The translations under genes and the position numbers were made by a program. This document shows, one piece after another, positions 26,568 to 34,117 of a DNA stretch of 64,000 bases. Every line of letters starts with the position of its first letter. The stretch's first letter is position 1. The notes beneath the pieces were generated by a model that saw only the letters and a list, made by a program, of their open reading frames with translations, was not told where the DNA came from and ran no database searches. The DNA comes from Bacteroidetes bacterium UBA1941. GTDB lineage: Bacteria; Bacteroidota; Bacteroidia; Chitinophagales; LD1. The DNA lies in contig DDEZ01000012.1 in NCBI GenBank assembly GCA_002336805.1, positions 321,594 to 385,593 of the forward strand, written 5' to 3'.

Positions 26568-27509
26568 GTGCAATTCAATATGTATAAAACGCCGCATGGG
26601 AATTTTAATGGAGATAGTTGGGAAGAATTTTGTCAAATATGCTTCAAGCAGAAATATGAAAATGAAGGTTATCAAGAGATGCCAGCATGGCAAGGCGATT
26701 TCGGGATTGAGGGATTTACCAGGACAGGAACAACATTCCAGTGCTACTGCCCTGATGATGAGTACAATCCTGATAAGTTATATGAAGAACAACGAGATAA
26801 AATAACTGCGGATTTAAACAAACTTGAGAAATATGAATCGCAACTCAAAGGTTATTTCAAAGATGTGAAAATCAAAAAATGGTTATTCGTAACACCAGGG
26901 TATAAAAAGAAAGATATTGTCAAGCATTGTACAGACAAAGCCTTAGAATTTAGAAAAAAGAATCTATCCATACTCGATCCATCTTTTGATGTTCAAATCC
27001 AAAACATTGACTTCTTTGCGAAGGAGATTAATACTGTATTGAACTATCAGAAAAAGAAAATTGTTATTGGTACCGTAGAAGACACCTCAGAAGAGGAAAT
27101 TGCAGATTGGAAGACTAAAGAAATTTCTTTAGTTGAAACCGCAATCAAGAAGAATGGTCAGCGTTTGCCAGAACATTTAAAAAATAGAGATTCCAAAATA
27201 AATAGCCTGACACAATTTACAATTCAAAGCTTTCTCGACGGCAATATCGCTATCAAAATTATGCAGGAGAAATTCCCTCAAGACTATGAAAAGTTCATGC
27301 GCGTAGTAAGTCTATTTGAAAAAAAAGTGGAGGCTATTTGCAACACTTATGCTGGAAATGATTATAACGAATTGTATAAGAATATTGAGGTTGAACTCCG
27401 AGCCAAGTTAAACGATTCATTTAGTTATTTAGACCAAACCACTATAGATATGCTTACGGAACAAGTTGCTGCAGAGTGGATTTTAAGATGCCCTATAAAA
27501 TTTGAATGA
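26568..27509 (+). CDS. ABC-3C/Lamassu-like system: putative nuclease-type effector
   Basis: This first gene of a three-gene coupled operon encodes 313 residues. The N-terminus has the layout of a restriction-endonuclease-like fold: a helix with SWEEFCQICF (residues 17-26), then WQGDFGIEGF (41-50) and, on the next strand, TFQCYCPDDEY (56-66). Asp44 and Gln58 occupy the positions of the PD-(D/E)XK acidic residues, but the usual Lys is Tyr60, so catalysis is uncertain. KLYEEQRDKITADLNKLEKY follows, then a second alpha/beta segment (WLFVTPGYKKKD...) and a helical C-terminal half that probably binds the other components. In ABC-3C and Lamassu systems the first gene is the effector that the SMC-like ATPase licenses. 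AT-rich composition suggests recent transfer. The family call rests on context plus motif. Confidence 0.65.
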   Translation: MQFNMYKTPHGNFNGDSWEEFCQICFKQKYENEGYQEMPAWQGDFGIEGFTRTGTTFQCYCPDDEYNPDKLYEEQRDKITADLNKLEKYESQLKGYFKDVKIKKWLFVTPGYKKKDIVKHCTDKALEFRKKNLSILDPSFDVQIQNIDFFAKEINTVLNYQKKKIVIGTVEDTSEEEIADWKTKEISLVETAIKKNGQRLPEHLKNRDSKINSLTQFTIQSFLDGNIAIKIMQEKFPQDYEKFMRVVSLFEKKVEAICNTYAGNDYNELYKNIEVELRAKLNDSFSYLDQTTIDMLTEQVAAEWILRCPIKFE

Positions 27510-27988
27510 TGTCCGTAACAGAAATTAAAAAACTGTCTTTTTCACAAAGACCCATATCACTACCTGCAGAATATAGGCCTATGTATAAAATAGGAATAAT
27601 AGTTCTAATACTCAAAATAAGCTGTAGGTCTGAAACCTCATCGCTACTAAAATTACACCTTTTGTCATGGGCATTTGGGGCGCATGAAAATTTGCTATCG
27701 CTAGATAATTTTATTAAAAGTGATTTTAAATCAAATTTTTCTGTTTGGGGGATTGAACCCGCCTTAAATAGGGCATTACTTTATGCCGTAGCAGAAAACT
27801 TCTGTGAAATTATAAACGGTAAAAATTATAAGCTAGCTGATAAGGGATTTCAATTGTGCGATTTAATTGAAAAAGATAAAACTCTGTTCCAGACCGAGAA
27901 AGCCTTTCTAAAATCAATCGGAAAAAACACGCTAACTGATACCAGTATAAATTTATTCTCTCAACAATGGACCTTACCATATGCTTAA
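27506..27988 (+). CDS. ABC-3C/Lamassu-like system: small middle component
   Basis: This 160-residue protein sits between the effector and the ATPase. Its ATG overlaps the effector stop (ATGA) and its own end overlaps the ATPase start by eight bases, so all three products are likely made in step. It opens with SFSQRPISLPAEYRPMYKIG and then IIVLILKISCRS. It is mostly helical and ends with a region compatible with a winged helix (ALLYAVAENFCEIINGKNYKLADKGFQ). Length and position match the middle component of ABC-3C systems (LmuC-like in Lamassu), which bridges effector and ATPase. I recognise the position more surely than the sequence family. Confidence 0.6.
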   Translation: MMSVTEIKKLSFSQRPISLPAEYRPMYKIGIIVLILKISCRSETSSLLKLHLLSWAFGAHENLLSLDNFIKSDFKSNFSVWGIEPALNRALLYAVAENFCEIINGKNYKLADKGFQLCDLIEKDKTLFQTEKAFLKSIGKNTLTDTSINLFSQQWTLPYA

Positions 27989-30041
27989 AATCAATGCAAT
28001 CAAAATAGAGGTAAATACCGAAGACGGTCTTTATGGAGCCGAATACAGATTTGATTTCGGCTTAAATATCATTAGGGGCGATAATAGCACCGGAAAAAGT
28101 AGTCTTTTTCAGGCAATTATTTATGCCTTGGGCTTTGAAGAACTTTTAGGAGGGAAGTTCGAAAAGACTATGCAATCAGTCTTAAAAGATCAAGTTGAAT
28201 TCCCTAAGAATAAATTTCACAATATCCTCCAATCCTATATTTACTTGGAAATTGAAAACAAGGAAATTGTAACAATTGGAAGGAGCGTAAAAAGTGGCGG
28301 AATAAGGAAGTCACAATTAATCGATGTTTATTATGGTGCTTTATTAACAGGCACTAACAAAGAGCTTGACAGGCGTGCTATGTATGTACATGATGCTGGA
28401 GGAGCTTCAAATGAATTCTATGGGTTTCATCTATTTCTTGCAGAATTTTTAGGATGGGAATTACCGGAAACAATTAATTCTAAAGGTGATATACACAAAC
28501 TATATATCCAACAGATAGCAGCGGCCTTTATAATAGAGCAAAAAACCGGTTGGAGCGATTTTTTTGCAACAATTCCTTACTTCGGAATCAAGGATACTGA
28601 ACAACGAGTCATTGAATTTCTTTTAAAACTTGATGTATTTGAAAATGAAAGAAAAAGACAACAGATTAATTTTGAAAAGCAGCAGATAACTAATAGGTGG
28701 AATGAAGCTTTTATGAAAGCCCAGCATTTAGCGGAGAGAGTTGGCGGCAAAGTTACTGGCCTAGGGAATAATCCAGATATTATAAATGAAAGCGGAGGTA
28801 TTTTCATTAGCGTTATTAGGGATCAGAAAAATATTGGACTACGCGATCTTATTGATATAGAAAAAGAATCTATTCGAGTCATAGAGCAAGAACAAACAGG
28901 GATTCCAACGGTTGGCAAAAATTTAGAAAAAAATGAAGAACAATTAAAAGATTTAAATGATAGTCTTAATCAAACAACCCTAAATTATGATTTGCTCTCG
29001 CCCCAATTAAACTTTGATCGTGAAAAGCTTAGGCAATATGAAAATGAAGTAAAATCTGTTCAAGATGACCTAGAAAAAAATAAAGCAGCCTTAAAAGTAA
29101 AGCGGCTCGGAGCAGAATTGACGGCTCAGGTCGCGAGCGATATTTGTCCAACCTGCCATCAAGATATAAAGGACTCATTGTTACCAAACGATATAGAACA
29201 AGTACCCATGAGAATAGAGGAAAATATTTCGTATTTGGAAGCGCAGGAAAAAATGATTGAAGTGTATATTGAAGGACAGAAAAAAGCCATTAAGGACAAG
29301 ATCGATAGGTTAGAAAATTACAGGAAATTTATTGGGGAAGCGCGCCAGAAGATTAGAGACATTCGAAAAGAATTAATACAAGACGAGAGATTGCCATCCA
29401 TAGTTGAATTAGAAAAACGTATTGACATTAAAAGGAGAATAGAACTTTTTGAAAAGGTATTAAAAGAATTTAATGAACTACTTAAAAGCTTTAAAAACAT
29501 ATCTGATGACTATGGAAGGGCATTAGCAGCAGCGAATAATTTGCCGAAAGACTTTCATTCTACCTTGGACAGAGAAAAGATTACACAACTACAAACTTAT
29601 TTTATAAGTATACTTCGTCATTTCAATTATCAAAGTAAGCCTTTTGCTAATATCCGTATATCAAATGATACCTATCTACCCGTCGCACAAAAACTAGATG
29701 GAGAGCAATTATATTATAATATAAAGTTTGATTCATCTGCTAGTGATTTTATAAGATGTATTTGGGCATACACAACAGCTTTACTAAAGGTTGCTGTAGA
29801 ATTTGATACAAATCATCCTCGCCTACTAGTGTTTGATGAACCAAAACAACAGGACATTTCGATAAATGATTTTAGAAAATTTTTGGAAGAATTATCCCAG
29901 CTTAAGAAAGAGCAAGTTTTACTTTTTGCTTCTTTCGAGAATCAAGACTCCTCATTCATAGAGGCAACAAAAGGTCTGGAATTTTCGATTAACAAAATTG
30001 AACAGAAGTTAATCAAACCTATTGTTCCAATTTTAGCGTAG
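27981..30041 (+). CDS. ABC-3C/Lamassu-like system: SMC/Rad50-type ATPase
   Basis: This 686-residue ABC ATPase has the Rad50/SMC layout. The N-terminal Walker A is GDNSTGKS (residues 33-40). Two long coiled-coil arms flank a zinc-hook-like CPTC (389-392). The C-terminal half carries a signature-type region (SASDFIRCIWAYTTALLKVA) and Walker B LLVFDEPKQQ with Asp619-Glu620. The DEP-x-QQ ending and the operon order effector, middle component, ATPase fit ABC-3C/Lamassu systems, where the ATPase senses foreign or replicating DNA and triggers the effector. It lacks the RecF, RecN and Septu partners. The gene is AT-rich and ends the operon; the next gene is host-like in composition. Confidence 0.8.
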   Translation: MLKINAIKIEVNTEDGLYGAEYRFDFGLNIIRGDNSTGKSSLFQAIIYALGFEELLGGKFEKTMQSVLKDQVEFPKNKFHNILQSYIYLEIENKEIVTIGRSVKSGGIRKSQLIDVYYGALLTGTNKELDRRAMYVHDAGGASNEFYGFHLFLAEFLGWELPETINSKGDIHKLYIQQIAAAFIIEQKTGWSDFFATIPYFGIKDTEQRVIEFLLKLDVFENERKRQQINFEKQQITNRWNEAFMKAQHLAERVGGKVTGLGNNPDIINESGGIFISVIRDQKNIGLRDLIDIEKESIRVIEQEQTGIPTVGKNLEKNEEQLKDLNDSLNQTTLNYDLLSPQLNFDREKLRQYENEVKSVQDDLEKNKAALKVKRLGAELTAQVASDICPTCHQDIKDSLLPNDIEQVPMRIEENISYLEAQEKMIEVYIEGQKKAIKDKIDRLENYRKFIGEARQKIRDIRKELIQDERLPSIVELEKRIDIKRRIELFEKVLKEFNELLKSFKNISDDYGRALAAANNLPKDFHSTLDREKITQLQTYFISILRHFNYQSKPFANIRISNDTYLPVAQKLDGEQLYYNIKFDSSASDFIRCIWAYTTALLKVAVEFDTNHPRLLVFDEPKQQDISINDFRKFLEELSQLKKEQVLLFASFENQDSSFIEATKGLEFSINKIEQKLIKPIVPILA

Positions 30042-30067
30042 TATTCTAGAACCCAGCTATCCCCGCT

Positions 30068-30126
30068 GTTCCAAGTTTAGCATAACGTAACTTGGAACTC
30101 GGAATAAAATTCAAGTCCAGACTTGA
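30068..30126. repeat. two hairpins after the ABC-3C-like operon
   Basis: GTTCCAAGTT (30068-30077) and AACTTGGAAC (30089-30098) form a perfect 10-bp stem with an 11-base loop. Then TCAAGT-CCAG-ACTTGA at 30111-30126 forms a second. No T tract follows, so these look more like dispersed intergenic hairpins than a classic terminator. They mark the right edge of the AT-rich island. Confidence 0.6.
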
Positions 30127-30242
30127 GGCGTAGTACCAGCCCTCATCCGGGCCGCATTCCAGATTCTTCGCTCCGCTCCGAATGACTATATGAGAGAACC
30201 ACAGGCTTAAACCTTACCTTTGGCCTGCAATAAATCGTCTAT

Positions 30243-30596
30243 ATGCTCAAATACCATCCCGAGAATCCGCTTAGCAGCTTTATCCATCAGCAGGGCATCG
30301 TGACGGATGATAGCAGGATATGCCAGTTCTGGGCAGATGTGAGCATCACTACGGCCTCGCACAGCCTGGAGGAGGCGGGTGTGAAGGTGAGCGCTACGAT
30401 GGATGCCACGAGGGACTTTGGGAGGCTCGGCTTCCTGGAGGCACGGGTGAACCCGCTGCTATACCCCACGGACTTTGATGCCAAGTGGCAGAAGATGCAG
30501 TACGTAGATGGCGCCTACCTGCGCATCACAGGCACCCACCCCAAGAAGATGATAGGCCGCTATACGGTGACGATCCGGCCTGTGCCGGCACCATAA
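30243..30596 (+). CDS. hypothetical protein
   Basis: This 117-residue frame from an ATG at 30243 is the only sensible frame between the ABC-3C-like operon and kmo. It shows the GC-rich codon use of the host. It has no signal peptide, no membrane segment and no motif I recognise; the end (GRYTVTIRPVPAP) suggests beta strands. It is convergent with kmo (32 bases between stops). It may be a real small gene or the 3' part of an older one. Confidence 0.45.
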   Translation: MLKYHPENPLSSFIHQQGIVTDDSRICQFWADVSITTASHSLEEAGVKVSATMDATRDFGRLGFLEARVNPLLYPTDFDAKWQKMQYVDGAYLRITGTHPKKMIGRYTVTIRPVPAP

Positions 30597-30628
30597 GTCA
30601 GCCATGTAAGTGAGCGGACTGCCTGCGG

Positions 30629-31975
30629 CTATGCCTGTGTGGCGAGCCAGGCCTCGGCGGCCCGGAGCACCTCGGGGCTATCCCACCGGTCTGCTATATG
30701 GGGCATGGCCATGATCTGATCCAGCAGCGTGCTCTGGCGTGCGGCACGGGCGCGGGCCTCAGCATAGGGCACCCGGTCAAAGGTGACCATGGAGTAGAGC
30801 GTATGGAAGCGGCCCGGGAAGTGGGCTGCGAGGTGCTTCTCCACCTTGAGCCGCAGCTGAAACTCGGGCTGGCCAGAGAGGTCGCGCATCTCTATATAGT
30901 TGTACAGCGCGAGGTCTGCTATGGCGTCGGCATTGGCCTTGCGGGCGTGCTGGTAGCGGTCCAGGGCCTGGGTCCAGTTGTCACCGGCAGCGGTGAGGAT
31001 ATCATCCAGCACATCCACATCTTCAAAGCCGCAGTTCATACCCTGCCCGTAGAAAGGGACGACGGCATGTGCCGCATCTCCTATGAGGGCGGTGTGCCTG
31101 TGTACCCACGGGAAGCAGCGCATGGTGACGAGGGCGCCAGTAGGATTGTCAAAGAAGTCATGCTCCAGCGTGGGCAGGTGTGGCAGGGCCGTAGGGAAGT
31201 GCTGCTGAAAGTAGGCAGTGACATCTGCCGGGGTCCGGAGGCGGTCAAAGCCATTCTCCCCCTTGTAAGAGGCAAAGAGCGTGACGGTGAAGCTGCCATC
31301 TATATTGGGCAGGGCTATCATCATAAAGCTCTGGCGCGGCCAGATGTGGAGGGCATTGCGCTCCAGGGCCCAGCCGCCACCGGGTAGTGCGGGTATGGTG
31401 AGCTCCTTGTAGCCATAGTCCTCATAGGTCTGCGAGAAATTGAACTGAGGAGCCTTCTGCATCTCATAGCGCACGGCAGAGAAGGCACCATCTGCAGCAA
31501 AGAGGTAATCAGAGGCTATGGTATTGACATGGCCGCTGTGCACGTGGGTGAAGCGGGCTGTGGTATTGTCAAAATCTACATGGCTGCAGACCTGGTCAAA
31601 GTGGAAGTGTATATCGGGGTATCTCTCCGCCTCGTCTATGACGATACGGTTCAGCTCGCCGCGGGATACGGAGTAGATGGACTGGCCATCCTGGCCATAT
31701 GGTATGTAGGTAGTAGTGCCGTCCAGCGCGTGTACCATGCGGCCTGACATGGGTATAGCTATCTCTGCTATGCGGTCACTGAGGCCGATCTTGTCCAGTG
31801 CGTGCCAGCCGCGGCTGCTGAGGGCGAGATTGATAGAGCGGCCGCCTATATATCCGGCCTGGCGCATGTCGGGGCGACGCTCGTATACATTCACTTTATG
31901 TCCGCGCTTGGCCAGGTAGCAGGCCAGTACTGAGCCTACCAGCCCGGCTCCGGCTATCGTGATCTTCTTGCTCAT
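30629..31975 (-). CDS. kmo: kynurenine 3-monooxygenase
   Basis: This 448-residue FAD-dependent aromatic hydroxylase converts L-kynurenine to 3-hydroxykynurenine with NADPH and O2, in tryptophan breakdown and de novo NAD synthesis. It shows the Rossmann GAGLVGS (residues 9-15), then the family-specific RSINLALSSRGWHAL and YSVSRGELN, and the second FAD motif LIGDAAHAVVPFYGQGMNCGFEDV near residue 300. Length and motif order match KMO rather than other flavin hydroxylases. No other kynurenine-pathway gene lies next to it in this window, so it stands alone between a small hypothetical gene and the divergent nucleotidase genes. Confidence 0.93.
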   Translation of the reverse strand: MSKKITIAGAGLVGSVLACYLAKRGHKVNVYERRPDMRQAGYIGGRSINLALSSRGWHALDKIGLSDRIAEIAIPMSGRMVHALDGTTTYIPYGQDGQSIYSVSRGELNRIVIDEAERYPDIHFHFDQVCSHVDFDNTTARFTHVHSGHVNTIASDYLFAADGAFSAVRYEMQKAPQFNFSQTYEDYGYKELTIPALPGGGWALERNALHIWPRQSFMMIALPNIDGSFTVTLFASYKGENGFDRLRTPADVTAYFQQHFPTALPHLPTLEHDFFDNPTGALVTMRCFPWVHRHTALIGDAAHAVVPFYGQGMNCGFEDVDVLDDILTAAGDNWTQALDRYQHARKANADAIADLALYNYIEMRDLSGQPEFQLRLKVEKHLAAHFPGRFHTLYSMVTFDRVPYAEARARAARQSTLLDQIMAMPHIADRWDSPEVLRAAEAWLATQA

Positions 31976-32213
31976 GATTCTCTATTGTATCTGATAATGC
32001 AGGACCAAATGTGTAAAATATTTTTGGCAAAGCGGGCTGACAAAAATCTGCGGGAGGGAGCGGCGGGAGACGACATTTGTCATGTTTCGGTCAATCTCAA
32101 AAGGACACCTTTGTATATAGGCACTTATGAATAAGTAATCTGAGCACAGACAATGTGATACAGCGTGCGCCATGTTTTTAGCAAATAAATTTTGGTAGTT
32201 GTAGTGACAAATG

Positions 32214-32221
32214 ATACTTTG
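32214..32221 (+). promoter_or_regulatory. candidate -7 element of the nucleotidase pair
   Basis: ATACTTTG ends nine bases before the ATG at 32230, so the transcript leader would be very short. The first two bases deviate from TAnnTTTG, but the CTTTG core matches the promoter before the gene at 22770. Confidence 0.4.
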
Positions 32222-32229
32222 CCGCAGTG

Positions 32230-32979
32230 ATGATGAAAAGAGGATACATATATATAGCAGCGCTGCTGCTGCTCAGTGGCTGTACCAGCAGGATGACTCC
32301 GGTGCAGTACAGCGCCGCAGAGCGCAGGATGACAGACTCTCTGAAAGGATACGACCCGAAGATGGCTGCTACTATCAAGCCCTACCGCGACTCTATGGAG
32401 GGGGAGATGAATGAGGTGCTGGTAGTGAGTGACACGGTCCTGACGAAGCAGATGCCGGAATCTGACCTGGGCAATATCCTATCTGAGATACTCCTGCAGA
32501 AAGCAGAGAAATACAGCAAGCGCCATGTGGATGTAGCGATGATAAACTTTGGCGGTATACGGCTGCCGCAGCTGCCAAAGGGCAATGTGACACGCGGGCA
32601 GGCATTTGAGCTGATGCCATTTGATAATCTGCTGGTGCTGCTGGAGCTGAATGGCGATCAGACGCAGCAGCTCTTTGACCGTATGGCGGGTGCTGGTGGT
32701 GTGCCGCTGGCGGGCGCACGCTATGTGATATCTAAGGATAAAAAGGCGATCAATATCAGCATTCAGGGAAAGACATTTGATGCGTCTAAGAAATACACTG
32801 TAGCCCTCAGTGACTACCTGGCCAATGGCGGTGAGAAACTGGATATGCTGAAGCCTGTACCGCAGATAGAGACGGGCGTACTGCTGCGCGATATCTTTAT
32901 AGAAGGATTCAAAGACATCAACGCACGTGGCGAGCATCTCAAAAGCATCAAGGACGGCAGAGTAACGATAGAGCAGTAG
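32230..32979 (+). CDS. lipoprotein with 5'-nucleotidase C-terminal domain
   Basis: This 249-residue lipoprotein (MMKRGYIYIAALLLLSGC, lipobox Cys 18) carries only the substrate-binding C-terminal domain of UshA-type 5'-nucleotidases. The landmarks are DVAMINFGGIRLPQLPKGNV, the FELMPFDNLLVLLELNG core and YTVALSDYLANGG. The metal-binding catalytic domain is encoded by the next gene, 15 bases downstream. In UshA the order is catalytic then C-terminal domain in one chain; here the order is reversed and the chain is split. The two proteins probably meet in the periplasm to hydrolyse nucleotides, the lipoprotein half tethering the complex. A GTG one codon earlier or the next ATG are alternative starts. 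Confidence 0.85.
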   Translation: MMKRGYIYIAALLLLSGCTSRMTPVQYSAAERRMTDSLKGYDPKMAATIKPYRDSMEGEMNEVLVVSDTVLTKQMPESDLGNILSEILLQKAEKYSKRHVDVAMINFGGIRLPQLPKGNVTRGQAFELMPFDNLLVLLELNGDQTQQLFDRMAGAGGVPLAGARYVISKDKKAINISIQGKTFDASKKYTVALSDYLANGGEKLDMLKPVPQIETGVLLRDIFIEGFKDINARGEHLKSIKDGRVTIEQ

Positions 32980-32994
32980 AAAAAGAAGCGCAGC

Positions 32995-33921
32995 ATGAAC
33001 AGAAAAGCATTTATACAAAAGTCGTCGGCAGCTGCAGCGCTGCTGGGGTTGGGTGCGTTCCCACTGGAGGCGCTGGCCGCAGGGGAGCTACAGAAGATCA
33101 CCATCCTGCATACCAATGATCAGCACAGCCGCATCGATCCCTTCCCGATGGATGGTACCAAGTATCAGGGGCTCGGAGGTTTTGCCCGGAGGGCAGAGGT
33201 GATACGCCAGATACGCGGCCGGGAGAAACATGTGATGCTGCTGGATAGCGGAGATATATTCCAGGGTACACCGTACTTCAATAAATATCATGGCGAGATA
33301 GAGATCCGCCTCATGAATGATATGCAGTATGATGCGACTACGATCGGCAATCATGACTTTGACGGCGGCCTGGATAACCTGGCGCTGCGCATGGACCAGG
33401 CACACTTCCCTTTTGTGAATGCTAACTATGGGGTGGAGCACACACCGCTGAAAGGAAAACTGAAAGAGTATAAGACATTCAAATATGGCCGTGTGAAAGT
33501 GGGCGTATTTGGTGTGGGGATAGAGATGAATGGCCTCGTAGCAAAAAACATGTATGGCGATACTGCTTATAATGATCCTGTGACCAATGCAAACCGTATC
33601 GCAAACATTCTCCGTCATGATGAAAACTGCGATCTCGTGATCTGCCTCTCACATCTCGGATACAAGTATGACAACAGCAAAGTATCGGATGAAGTACTCG
33701 CAAAAGCTACGATGAATATCGACGTGATACTAGGCGGACATACGCATACATTTTTTGATGCGCCACTCGCCTACAATAATGCAGAAGGCAAGACCGTCTT
33801 AGTAAATCAGGTAGGCTGGGCTGGCATCTGCCTGGGCCAGATCGATTTTTATTTTGATCATAAAAATCGCAAGCAAACGGGCAACAATTCTCCGATAAAA
33901 ATCGTACCCATAAACGGCTAG
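32995..33921 (+). CDS. secreted metallophosphatase, 5'-nucleotidase catalytic domain
   Basis: This 308-residue calcineurin-like metallophosphatase equals the N-terminal catalytic domain of UshA. The dimetal-site motifs appear in order: ILHTNDQHSR (about 35-44), DSGDIFQG, TTIGNHDFDGG, CLSHLG and GGHTHTFF. The N-terminus MNRKAFIQKSSAAAALLGLG lacks a twin-arginine pair but is signal-like (ALAAGEL cleavage region), so the protein is probably periplasmic. It forms an operon with the lipoprotein carrying the matching C-terminal domain. Together they should release phosphate and nucleosides from extracellular nucleotides. Confidence 0.88.
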   Translation: MNRKAFIQKSSAAAALLGLGAFPLEALAAGELQKITILHTNDQHSRIDPFPMDGTKYQGLGGFARRAEVIRQIRGREKHVMLLDSGDIFQGTPYFNKYHGEIEIRLMNDMQYDATTIGNHDFDGGLDNLALRMDQAHFPFVNANYGVEHTPLKGKLKEYKTFKYGRVKVGVFGVGIEMNGLVAKNMYGDTAYNDPVTNANRIANILRHDENCDLVICLSHLGYKYDNSKVSDEVLAKATMNIDVILGGHTHTFFDAPLAYNNAEGKTVLVNQVGWAGICLGQIDFYFDHKNRKQTGNNSPIKIVPING

Positions 33922-33948
33922 ATTTTTCTTTTTATCAGCCTTTCTTTT

Positions 33949-34016
33949 TGTGGATAATTTCATTAAATAAGAGGCGTACACACACCGTAATTTTTCGGAA
34001 AAAAACAAGTGGATAA
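33949..34016 (-). promoter_or_regulatory. DnaA boxes upstream of dnaA
   Basis: On the minus strand TTATCCACA at 33949-33957 is a perfect DnaA box and TTATCCACT at 34008-34016 differs at the last base. The surrounding 33922-34117 region is strongly AT-rich and precedes dnaA, so it could serve dnaA autoregulation or be part of an origin. Two boxes alone do not define oriC. Confidence 0.6.
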
Positions 34017-34117
34017 AAATTTCTTTCTACACTTTCTTTTTCACATTTTCACATCATCAACCAAATCGTAGTACTTTTCATTCACCCCCCAAGCCTAAAA
34101 ACAAACTGCACAAGAGC

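Noticed and set aside
27981..30041. Septu or retron-type assignment of the SMC-like ATPase operon
   Set aside because: There is no HNH partner (PtuB-like), no reverse transcriptase and no retron RNA. The small middle gene and effector-first order fit ABC-3C/Lamassu better.
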